Below are positions 1 to 9,697 of a stretch of DNA of 64,000 bases, piece by piece (within the stretch, counting starts at the first letter, position 1; each line of letters opens with the position of its first letter). A model generated the notes under the pieces. That model saw nothing but the letters and a program-made list of their open reading frames with translations. It was not told where the DNA came from and did no database searches. The stretch is from Adineta steineri (Eukaryota; Rotifera; Eurotatoria; Adinetida; Adinetidae): positions 272,020-336,019 of the forward strand of contig CAJNOI010000042.1 of the NCBI GenBank assembly GCA_905250115.1, in the 5' to 3' direction. The position numbers and the translations under genes are program-made.

Positions 1-296
1 CCTCCGCTATGACCACCTACACCTCCAATAAAACCACCACCACCTCCAGCAGCATTGCTGCTATTTAATGGCTGTCTGCCTGGTCTATTCCTGTTGAGAC
101 AAAATAAAGCAAGTATACTACTAAACAAACGATCCTGATCCATGGAAGGTGGTGGATTAACTATCGGTCGATGCGCCCGTATTTGTTGCTGTGCTAATTG
201 AGGTCTTGGATATCGAACAGCATTGTTTCCAATTCCTTGAACACGATGCACGCCATTTGATGGTCGATATGGTTGACGCTGATAGGAACGCCACAT
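1..296 (-). CDS. N-terminal part of an unrecognised Gln/Arg- and Gly-rich protein (runs off left edge)
   Basis: The minus strand is open from an ATG at 296-294 to the window edge, about 98 residues, beginning MWRSYQRQPYRPSNG. The visible part is rich in Gln, Arg and Pro, then Asn/Ser, and ends in a glycine run (NAAGGGGGFIGGVGG) that continues past the edge. There is one short hydrophobic stretch (LFSSILALFCL) near residue 60. No domain is recognised. GC content is higher than in the flanking DNA, as expected for coding sequence. The 5' flank (297-360) is AT-rich. The product is probably a low-complexity, perhaps RNA-binding, protein, but that is a guess. The start is the only in-frame ATG upstream of the open stretch. 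Confidence 0.5.
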   Translation of the reverse strand, partial: MWRSYQRQPYRPSNGVHRVQGIGNNAVRYPRPQLAQQQIRAHRPIVNPPPSMDQDRLFSSILALFCLNRNRPGRQPLNSSNAAGGGGGFIGGVGGHSG

Positions 297-1641
297 GTAT
301 TTTGTAGTTTGTTTTATGACTTGGTAACGAATGTTATATCACTGTATATATACATTGACAGGTAGAATACATTTTTTTTCCTTTTTTTCTCCTTTTTAAT
401 ATGTCAGAATATGAAATACACTCATGAAATGGTAAAATCATATGCTTCCTTTTACTTAAATATATTTTTCGCCTGCCAATTATTTTTTTACTTCATAGGC
501 TACGTATAAATGAGTCAGAAAGGAGGTAGCAAAATATAACAAGGTAGTTGGAAGAATCATAGTACGCAAAGATATAATTACGTGATGAGCAAAAACAAAA
601 TGTCTGAAATTATGATAAATGACGATCCAGTTTTTCGATAGCATTTTTAATTTAATGATCATTCTTCAAAAAAAAGTATTGTCTGTATATACACGCACAC
701 GTAGATAGAACCATGCTATTAATAGATATAAACTTATATTATTATCTTATATGTATTTATTCATGAATATAAATTAAATATCTTATCCTTTTAGTAATTT
801 TATTTAACCTTATACCATGTTTGATTTCATCTTCATCCATCTTTTATGTCTTAAGAAGATGAACATTCTTGTAGTACACATTGAGAATGAGTGTGATAGA
901 CTTTTTAATGTTATAGATGAGATCATATTTATTCTCAGGTTGTAACTTATTAAACTTTTCATATTTTTTGAGACAATTAAACAAAATAATGATAGAATCA
1001 AGAGAAAAGAAAAATACTGATACTAGATAATTTTCATTTATTTCATTGATAGTAATGAAATTTATGAGAAGAAGTACTAGAAATACTTCTAAATTAATTG
1101 ATCATTATTTAACTTAATTTTTTTTCTTTAATCGTGTTTTACTAAGTTTGTATATAACGAAGAATTAATAAAACTCAAATTACAAGACATTGAATATCAT
1201 TTAAATTCTTTCATACTGTCTGAACATAATTTAACGCATTTTAACAAACGATCCATTTTTAATCTTAGTACTAAGATATTCTATTCCCTCGAATATTTAA
1301 AAATACCATGTGGGATGAGTACGTAGAGAGTGCTAGATGCCCTTAAAATTTGAAAAAAGACTTGTTAGTGCAAGGGTTAAAATTCATCGAAAAAATCTTT
1401 ATCAGTTTCTTAGTCACAATTTTTCGTCGTTTATCTTTCATTGTTCTTGTTTTGGTGACATAAATTTTATCATTAACAAGGTGACAAACCGTATCTCTGA
1501 CGCCGAGTTTGTCAAAACAAATTTTGATGGTGTAATAACAACATATATAAGTATCTTTAGAATATAAATGCACCATCAAAAACACAAGATCTAGCGTTTT
1601 AAATTAAATATTGAATCAAGTAATTTAGATCTAATTAAAAT
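297..1641. other. Intergenic, no gene seen
   Basis: AT-rich DNA with only short chance ORFs on both strands (for example near 480-662 and 1337-1585) whose codon content is not protein-like. No RNA gene or repeat family was recognised. It presumably holds the promoters of the leftmost gene (minus) and of the gene starting at 1642 (plus). Confidence 0.5.
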
Positions 1642-2329
1642 ATGTCCCTTATCAATCTCTATTTTGTTACAATATGTGGAAGACGTACAGTTGCTACATT
1701 ACCTGAAGATTTTGAGCTAATTGATATATTTGAAGTAATACAAAACAAATTGAACTGCAAAGATGCTGAGAATTGTATTTTATTCTGTAAAGGTAGACGA
1801 TTATCACTTAACAATTCGACTATCTCTCAAATGCGAAAAAGAAAATTAATAAACAATGGAGATGTTATTTTTGTTTGTGATAAAATAACAAATTGCGATT
1901 GGAATCGAACAGTAATCGAACAAAATAAAGTAAAGTTCTACAAAGATTTTATTTATTTTAATAAATCTGTTGCTTTTTTCTATTTAGATTGAACCAACAA
2001 TAAGAATATATTTTATTACAGCTACTGGAAAACAAATAGTTTCTACTATACCTCAAAAATTCACATGTCACGATTTTTTAAAAATCGTAGATAAAAGTTT
2101 TGGAGAAGAATCTGGAAAAAATTCTCGTTTTACTTGTATGAATCAAGAATTAAAAGTTCATGATCCAATCATATTTGAAAAACAGAAACGATTGATTAGA
2201 AATGGTAGTATCATCATACAATCCATTCTAAATAATCTTGATCAATCAATCATACCGGAACGAAATTATATTTTTCAAAACTTTTATATATTTTTACCAC
2301 TTTTATTTTTTCTTATCTGTTATATATAG
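1642..2329 (+). CDS. Tandem ubiquitin-like-domain protein with C-terminal membrane segment
   Basis: Two exons, 1642-1929 and 1988-2329 (intron with GTAAAG donor and TATTTAG acceptor), encode 209 residues. The two exons give two similar halves: each starts with an isoleucine-rich beta strand (NLYFVTICGRRTVATLP; RIYFITATGKQIVSTIP) and ends with a ...LINNGDVIFV / ...LIRNGSIIIQ strand. This spacing fits the beta-grasp ubiquitin fold, so two diverged ubiquitin-like domains encoded one per exon are inferred. The last 20 residues (FQNFYIFLPLLFFLICYI) form a single hydrophobic segment, suggesting a tail-anchored membrane protein. No C-terminal Gly-Gly is present, so it is unlikely to be conjugated. 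Without splicing, the first ORF alone would end after 116 residues. The family is not recognised by name. Confidence 0.55.
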
Positions 2330-2524
2330 AATTATTTGTTTAATAAAAAAATAGATATATGTGTAGAGAGAAGAACTCTATCTAAATTTATTGTATTAAT
2401 TAGAAAACACAAAAGTTCACAAATTGTATTTCCATAACAAATTTTAACTTAAATGATCCCAACACTCAGAGAAAAAATTTTACTGTTATTATTTTAATTA
2501 TGGATAAATATAATACGTTTTTTT
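2330..2524. other. Short convergent intergenic spacer
   Basis: AT-rich spacer between the 3' ends of the ubiquitin-like gene (plus) and the first VWA7-like gene (minus). AATAAA-type signals occur near 2339. Nothing else is seen. Confidence 0.4.
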
Positions 2525-4134
2525 TTATAAATGTCGACGTGAACGTAAGACATTTATCATTCGTTTCTTACGTCTAACTTCTTCTTTTCCAATAAGATAT
2601 GGTGCTGAACGAAAATTATTAATATCTTTAACATTTACTCCTTGATCACTTAAATCATAAGTTGGTTGATTAGTTGTTTTATCTCGAAAATATCGACCAG
2701 TAAATATAGATTTGGTAAATTTATAAGCTTTTCTAAATGATTTTTTCAATTGTCTCAACAATCGATAATCTTCTTCCACAGAAGTGGCAAGACCCGGTGT
2801 AAAAAATCGAAAACGTTTTCCTTGAGAAAACGAATCCGTTTCATTTTGAACCTGCGGTCCATTTGGACTAATTGCAAAAAGAAGATCAAAATTGTAATCA
2901 CCTATATCTTGTCGTAGATCATTAAAAACTCGTTCAGTTGCTTTTATAGCTAAATCAACAGCATTTTTACTAAAAATAAAAGAAAATATATTTTTTATTA
3001 AATAAGATCAATATACTCACTGTAGATTCGAATGAGGTGAATATATTAAACTTTCTGCATCTTTATTAATACCACCAATAGCTGGTAAATGTGATGATGC
3101 ATCAGAAACTGATCCATGAGAACATTTACTAACATTAGTTGGTTTACTTAATATATCATTATTTTCATAATATTGATTAAGTAAATATCCACTTGTTAAT
3201 ATTTGTTGTTCATTAATCTCTGGTAGAATATTATTTTGACAATCATAATAAACAAGTGGACACATATTTAAAGTAATTTGTTGCCAAACAGTCTAAAATT
3301 TCAATACATTATGTTATTATTAAATAGGAATTTTCTTACACAAGTTTTTTCTATTTTTTTACAACCAGAACTTGTACATGTTGCTTGATCAGGTGCAGCA
3401 ACTGTACCAATTGTTTCATTATATCCCATGAGAGTATTAATATCTGTTTTGCCCATTTCAACCCAATTCGAATGAGAATAAAAATCTTGTACTGTATGAA
3501 TTAATTGTCCAAGTAATTCTCGTGTTTCCGTGAAATCGTTATACTTTGTACGTGTATTATTCACAACTAAGATAAAATATCGAAAGATCTAGATCAATCT
3601 TATAATATATGTTAATTACTTTTTTGTTTAAGTTGAATAACACGTCGACTACAATTACTAAAAGCTTCACTATCACAATGTGCAGCTGATAATTTTTTTG
3701 TATTTGAATGAAAATCCACTAAAACATTGTTTGTTAAAATAGTATCAAGAATAAATTTTAATGGAAGTGAATAATATTCGATTTCTAATGTATTATATTC
3801 TGGATATGCAAATTCATAAAGATCATCAATTGTATGTTCATTTGTTAAAAAGTCATCCTCTTCTATCGCACTGGAATTCGTATTATTTGAATTCATACGC
3901 ATATCATAAAAGAAACGACCAAGACTACGAATAAAACCAAGTTGTGTAATTTCTGTATGTGTAATACCTATAACGAATAGAGAAGAATAATTTTATAAGG
4001 AGTGTACAGTAGATAAACTTACTATTACTAGTCAATGCACCGTATGCAAGTAAAGGATGTGGTATAAATGCATGTATATTTGCAAGACAGAATAGTAAAG
4101 AGATTAGATATAGAATATATTTCGGAACCATCAT
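2525..4134 (-). CDS. Secreted VWA7 N-terminal / HET-C-like protein, copy A
   Basis: Five exons on the minus strand: 4134-4023, 3967-3620, 3566-3340, 3292-3021 and 2969-2525, with consistent GT-AG junctions, giving 467 residues. The N-terminus MMVPKYILYLISLLFCLANIHA is a signal peptide. Family signature blocks in order are ITHTEITQLGF, AAHCDSEAFSNCSRR, HTVQDFYSHSNWVE, HLPAIGGINKDAE and AIKATERVFNDLR. These match the region before the von Willebrand A domain in VWA7 and the fungal HET-C family, where HSNWVE-type histidines and acids suggest a zinc-nuclease/phospholipase-like fold. No vWA domain follows; the chain ends in a basic tail, so this is a short form. An in-frame ATG at 4179 exists, but 4134 places the signal peptide correctly and agrees with the paralogue. 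It lies 357 bp downstream of copy B in the same orientation. Confidence 0.75.
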
Positions 4135-4491
4135 CGATAGTTGAAATTCAATAATAAATGAATGAATCGATGGACACATATGATTTTTATCTCAATTATA
4201 AAAGAGCGACAGATGTAACATAAATATTTGTTTACGAAAAACATGAAACATCTATTAATATCGATAGTTTAATATAGGCATGCAAACAAACTATTATTCA
4301 CTTTGTTTTATTTTTATCACATACTCATAAACCCTTTCGAATCAATGTGACCCACCCACTCGCGGTGAATCGCATTATATTTTAACAAAAAAACTGCGTA
4401 GAAAGATATATTTCCTTTTCAAAACTTGTTTTCTTTATTTATTTAAGAATAAAAAAATAAGAAAATCATAAGTTACAAAAAATAAGAGTGT
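4135..4491. other. Spacer between tandem VWA7-like copies
   Basis: About 357 bp of AT-rich DNA between the stop of copy B (4492) and the start of copy A (4134). It presumably contains the copy A promoter and the copy B poly(A) site. No other feature is seen. Confidence 0.4.
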
Positions 4492-6114
4492 TTATTTGTT
4501 TATTTTTTGTTGTCGACGAGCATCAATTAAACGTTTCTTACGTCCAGTATTTTTACTTGCAAAAAGATATGGTGCAGCATCCGAATTACTCATATCTTCA
4601 ATATTAATTCCTAAATCACTTAAATCAAATGTTGGTATATTTGCTTTGCCACTAGGAAATATATTATTGAATATTGATGTAATTGAATTGATAGTTTTTG
4701 TAAGTGTATTTTTTAAATCCATAAGAAAACCAGTACTTTTGTTTAAACTAGCTGTAACAAGTGGTGTAAAAAATCGAAATCGTTTTCCTTTAGCAACTTC
4801 ATCTTCTACAGCTTTTGCTGCAATGTCTGTTGGATCAACAAGAAAAAGATGACCGAATTTCTCATCTCCAAATTGTTTTCGTAAATCATTTAGAAAACGT
4901 TCCGTTGCATTTATAGCATATTCAACAGCTATAAAACTAAAATCAATCATTTTTTTTTGATTATATGAATTTTAATTAAAAATATTTTTTGCTTACTGAA
5001 GATTTGCATGAGGTGAAAAGATTAAATTAGTCGAATCTTTATTAATACCACCAATAGCTGGTATACTTGTTGATTCATCAGAAACTGATCCATGAGAACA
5101 TTTACTTAGATTTAATGGTTTACTTATTATACCATTACTGTCAGTCATTTGATCTAATAAATATCCACTTGTTAATAATTGTTTATTAATTATTTCAGGT
5201 AAAATATTATTTGTACAATCATAATAAACAAGTGGACATTTTCTCAAAGTAATACGTTGCCATATACTCTATAAAAACAGAATAATCAATAGATAATAAA
5301 TAAATAATATTGAGTCTACTTACACAATCTTGTGTTTTAGTCACACAACCATTGTTGGTACAAGTTGCTTGATCGGGTGCAGCAACTGTACCAATTGTTT
5401 CATTTTGTCCAATGAGAATATTAACATCTGTTTTGTTCAATTCAACCCAATTTGAATGAGAATAAAAATCTTGTAATGTATGAAGTAATTGTCCAAGAGA
5501 TGTATGTGCATTAGTTAAATCGGTCTTATTGTTAAGTACATCATCAACAACTAAAGATAATATATAATTGAATATAAATATATTATTTCCAAAAACTTAA
5601 ATTACCTGTTTTTTTCAATTGAATAATACGTCGACTACAATTAGGAAAAGCTTCACTATCACAATGTGCAGATGATAATTTTTTTGTTTTTGGATCAAAA
5701 TCAACGAGAGCATTGTGTGTCATGACAAGATCAAGTGCAAATTTCATTGGACCTGTGTATAATGTTACTTGAGCGTCACTATATTCAGGATGTGCAAGTT
5801 TATAGCAATCATCAATTGTATGTTGTTTAGCAAAGTAATCTTGTGGATTCTTATTAACAGTATTATTTTTATTTGGAACAATACGTGTATCATAAAGGTA
5901 ACGACAAAGAGTACGAATAAAACCAAGTTGTGTAATTTCTGTATGTGTAATACCTAAAATAGATAAATAATATATTAAGAATTTAATGCAAGAGAAACTA
6001 ACTATCACTGCTTTGTCCACCATCAGCAATTATTGGTTGTGGAATAAATCCATTTGTTGAAGTAAAATAAATGAAAAGATAAAATAACGAATAAATATAA
6101 ATATTAGACGCCAT
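4492..6114 (-). CDS. Secreted VWA7 N-terminal / HET-C-like protein, copy B
   Basis: Five minus-strand exons: 6114-6003, 5953-5606, 5550-5324, 5268-4997 and 4936-4492, total 1404 nt and 467 residues. Every exon has exactly the same length as the matching exon of the neighbouring copy A, so the two are a tandem duplication. The signal peptide begins MASNIYIYSLFYLFIYF. Conserved blocks are ITHTEITQLGF, SAHCDSEAFPNCSRR, HTLQDFYSHSNWVE, SIPAIGGINKDS and AINATERFLNDLRKQFGD. The first intron uses a GTTAGT donor. As in copy A, the vWA domain of animal VWA7 is absent. Protein sequence has diverged considerably, while introns are unalignable by eye, which indicates an old duplication under purifying selection. 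It is divergent from the PLEKHA8-like gene, sharing about 760 bp of upstream DNA. Confidence 0.75.
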
Positions 6115-6873
6115 GTAGAATTGTAATTTAATGTTTAATATGATTTCTTTAAAAAACCATCGGTATTTATAGTGAAATCTTTTCTTGAATGACGCACATA
6201 TATTTCATACATTATCATTTTAATCGAACAAATTTACCGTGAAATATTACAGGTAAGTAATATTCATAAATATATTGAGTACTTATCATCAATGATGATA
6301 TTACGTAGGAATATAGTTACATGGTTATTATTCATATTTTTTATTAATAATAAATTATTTAAAACATAAGAGTCTCTTTAAATATATTTGTATTGTACTG
6401 TGTAATCAATCGGAAAGGTAATAAAGTTTAATATTACGATGCAAAATTAAACGACGAAAATATAACACTCGAATGATAAATCAGTGTATGATCTTATAAC
6501 ATGAATTTATTATAGATAACGAGAAGACGCGGTTGTCATTATTTTCAATTTTAGATCATTGACAATGACGACAGAGGACGCTTTTTTTTCTATATTTATG
6601 ATTAGTATTTATTTGAATGTAGTTCTATTCAAAAATAAACACAACACCAATCAATTTAGCAATAAAAAACATACGATTAGTGATATTTCATTTGAAGATA
6701 TAAAAGAATGTATATTGAATAATTTAATAAACATATAGTATAATTGACTTTCTTTTCGTTTCAATGAGTCATCCTAGCGGATGTTACAGTGTGTCATCTG
6801 TCACAGAATGACTTATGAAATGATATATTTACGTTAACGTAGTTTATTTTACTTTTAGGTAAATGATTGTTTC
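6115..6873. other. Divergent promoter region, no gene seen
   Basis: About 760 bp of AT-rich DNA between the starts of the VWA7-like copy B (minus) and the PLEKHA8-like gene (plus). It should contain both promoters. A TTTTAGG acceptor-like site at 6853-6859, just upstream of the ATG at 6874, could receive a spliced leader or a 5' UTR exon. No repeats or RNA genes were recognised. Confidence 0.4.
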
Positions 6874-8613
6874 ATGGAGGGTACACTTTTAAAATGGACT
6901 AACTATTACAATGGTAAATAAAATAAAATAAAAAGAATAAATTAATATTTTGTATTATATTTAGGATGGCAACCACGTTATTTTGTTTTGAATGAAAATG
7001 GTATTCTTTCTTATTATAAATCACATGAATTAATTCATGAAGGTTGTAAAGGTTCATGTTTAGTTCTTGCTTGTGAAGTTAAAGGTAAAGAAATTGATTT
7101 TTCTATAAAATTATTTTTTTTGTGTGAAAATTTAGCTCATCCAAATGATTCACTTCGTTTTGATTTAATAATTCCTGGTGAACAATTTTTTTGTTTAAAA
7201 GCTAAAACACAACAAGAACGACAACATTGGCTAGTTGCATTGGGTTCATGTAAATCTCGAGGAACTAAATCAACTACAACAACGACAACAATAACATCGA
7301 ATAATAATAATAATAATACATCTACATTAAGTAAGGCAAATACATCTTATATTTATTCTGAAAATCATATTTGTTTTTGTTTAGTTTCTCATTTAAGTGC
7401 AATCGATCATGATCTTAAATTAAAAGTGCAAGAATTACGACTCTATGAAACTGTTCTTATGCAACGTATTCATGCAATAAAATCTATTGTAAATGATACA
7501 CCAACACCAAATGTTAAAGATTTAGATAAAACAAGTTCAATGTTGAGTATTACTTGTGATGCATTTATCCAAACTCTTGATGAATGTGTTAAATTAGCAA
7601 CAAATGATTCCACTAATTCATTATCACAACGAAAACTATCCGATGAATTTAATTCAACGAAGTTGGATATTCAATTCATTATTTTAATGATTTCATTTTT
7701 TTTCTAGAAGTTTAAATGCAATTTCTATTTTACCAAAACAAATGATATATCGTACATTCTTTTCTGAACTTCATCTAAAGTAAAATTTAATAGAATTGAA
7801 ATAATTTTCGAATATATTTTAATATAGATTTTCCGCACTAAGTTCTTTATCATTTAACGAAATTCCTTCTGAATTATTCCTTTCAACATGTGAACAATAT
7901 TGTAATTTAATTGGTACATGTCGTTCAGATGCAAATAAATGTATCAATGTAAGTTTATATATATATTGATAGCGATTCTTTTTAGTAAATCTTTATTAGA
8001 TACTTCGAAAAAAAATGTCTAATGATTCAAATCAATTTCCAACTTTGTTTTCGATTATTAACAATGAAATCATTTCACAAATAACAAAAGAAAAGGATTC
8101 TGCAACAAATGCACTTCTTTGGCTTAAAAGGTAAATTTGAAATAAAAATAAGAAAATAATTATATAGATTTTCAGGAATATGCATTTTCTTGCATGTTTT
8201 ATACATGAATTTGGTCAAGGTGATAAAACTGTTGAAGATGCTATGAACAAAGCTTATAGACAAATATTAAAATCTTTTCATACTTGGACTACACGTGGAG
8301 TTTATTCAGTAAATATTTTTATAATATAGATAAAACATATATAAAAATATTTTATTTTAGTTAGCTATTCAGTCAGTTCCTAATAATGAAGATTTTTTTA
8401 TTTCTCTTACTATTGATAGAAATGATGCTCAAGATATTTTATTTGAACGACAAGTTTGTTTGTTTGATATTTTTTATTTATCTAATTTGTTTTTTTCTCT
8501 TCAAGGTTTTAAACGAAATGCTCGAACATAGTACACATATGTTCATTGTTTTAAATAAAATAAACGATTTTTATATTCAATATAAACTTGAATCGGACGA
8601 AATTATTGACTAA
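6874..8613 (+). CDS. PLEKHA8: PLEKHA8/FAPP2-like lipid transfer protein (PH + GLTP domains)
   Basis: Eight exons (6874-6913, 6965-7661, 7708-7779, 7828-7948, 8000-8130, 8176-8308, 8361-8453, 8506-8613) encode 464 residues. The N-terminal PH domain (MEGTLLKWTNYYNGWQPRYF ... GCKGS ... DLIIPGEQFFCLKA ... ERQHWLVALGS) is very close to FAPP1/FAPP2 PH domains, which bind Golgi PI4P and Arf1. A Thr/Asn-rich linker and a helical region follow, then a glycolipid-transfer (GLTP) domain with ALLWLKR (headgroup-stacking Trp), FHTWTTRG (conserved His) and the terminal LESDE motif. FAPP2 moves glucosylceramide between Golgi membranes. One oddity is that in the headgroup triad D-x3-N-x2-K the Asp is kept (RSDANKCIN) but the Asn and Lys positions read Cys and Ile. 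The start is fixed by the family's MEG start. Confidence 0.88.
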
Positions 8614-8806
8614 TATTGATTTTATTTATTATAGAATGGGTGTATTTATTTTCATTTAATATTATAATAATTTATTTAATAAAACTATATATAATCTTTT
8701 TTTTGTTCTCATTTCTATTATGAATCGAAACCATACGTTACAAAACGACAAAGAAAGACTTATTAATTTAATTTCGATATGACTAGAAGTATTTAAGAGA
8801 TTTTTG
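8614..8806. other. Convergent 3' spacer
   Basis: Short AT-rich spacer holding an AATAAA signal near 8676 for the PLEKHA8-like gene. Nothing else is seen. Confidence 0.4.
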
Positions 8807-9203
8807 TTAAGCAGGCCATAACCATTGTTTAAATCTTGCAAATGGACCTAAAAGAGAATGTTTAATTAATGAAAACTCTATATATGAATAATAAAATAAA
8901 CATACTTTTATTATTATTATTATTATTATTTGGCAAAACTAAGATGTATATGATATCATCTGATGAATAACTTAATGGTGATAATGTTGTAATCCCATTA
9001 TCTGTTCGAGTAAATGCTGTTGATTCATTAAATGTATCCCAATCATACATTTGATCATATTTAAGCTCATGATATATTAAACGTAATAGATCATATCGAT
9101 CAATTGGTAATTCATATTCAATTTCTTGAATTGAACCATCGACTAGTTCAAGTTTTAATGAACGTCGATTTGACTGAATTGATAAAAAATTATGATCATT
9201 CAT
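8807..9203 (-). CDS. Small unrecognised protein with Asn run
   Basis: Two minus-strand exons, 9203-8906 and 8847-8807 (donor GTATG, acceptor CTTTTAG), encode 112 residues, total 339 nt in frame. The first exon begins MNDHNFLSIQSNRRSLKLEL and has beta-strand-like segments (SLKLELVDGSIQEIEYELP, DIIYILVLP) around an acidic helix. The general outline resembles a beta-grasp/ubiquitin-like domain, but that is only an impression. A seven-Asn run is encoded by a TTA trinucleotide repeat (about 8908-8930). The second exon adds the short basic, aromatic end SPFARFKQWLWPA. Without the intron the ORF would read into a hydrophobic tail. It diverges from the LEA gene across 494 bp. Confidence 0.5.
8907..8932. 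repeat. (TTA)n microsatellite inside a coding exon
   Basis: An uninterrupted run of TTA units, read as consecutive Asn codons (AAT) on the minus strand in the small gene at 8807-9203. Length is expected to vary between alleles. Confidence 0.8.
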
Positions 9204-9697
9204 TGAGACATATTTACAATGAGAAGATTATTATAGGCACTCTTCGGATGATTTTATAATCGCTTGACAACGGAAGTTATTTTTCATCCAATAGCATTTT
9301 ATTTGATTTTTCATCAACGATTTATTTGATAAGGAGTTTAACGATGAGAAAATATTTTTATGCAAGAATTAATCATAAATAAAAAATATGAAATTATTTG
9401 GTAGATGATTATTTAATAGCGCCCTCTAGATAAGAAAACACATAATTGGTGAAAAATAGTTTCTTATAATCAGTTCGTCAGTCAGTTCGAAGAGTAGACA
9501 GATATGCGTGACACATCACATCTTCAGACAACTAGCAACATGTGACTTCATACTATGATTCTTTTTCTTTTTTTTCTCTTTTGCATATACTTTCTTTTTT
9601 TACATTTAGACTCGTTTATTTCTTACTCGTCTCGTTGTTGTGTATACATAAGCTTCTAATTTTAGATATAATAATTTCATTTCGTAAAATAAACAAT
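9204..9697. other. Divergent promoter region of the LEA gene
   Basis: 494 bp between the small minus-strand gene and the LEA start codon. It is T-rich towards the LEA gene (9560-9610). No recognisable response element could be assigned by eye. An ATG-less ORF reading into the LEA start from 9542 is a frame extension, not a better start, because the signal peptide begins at 9698. Confidence 0.4.

Noticed and set aside
480..1001. Minus-strand ORFs of about 60 codons
   Set aside because: Codon content is not protein-like (hydrophobic chance reading of AT-rich DNA), with no splice partners or domain.
1337..1585. Overlapping ORFs on both strands of 76-80 codons
   Set aside because: Each is an antisense shadow of the other, with no recognisable protein features.
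9542..9697. Upstream extension of the LEA ORF
   Set aside because: It begins at a non-ATG codon, is poly-Phe/Ser low complexity and would bury the signal peptide.
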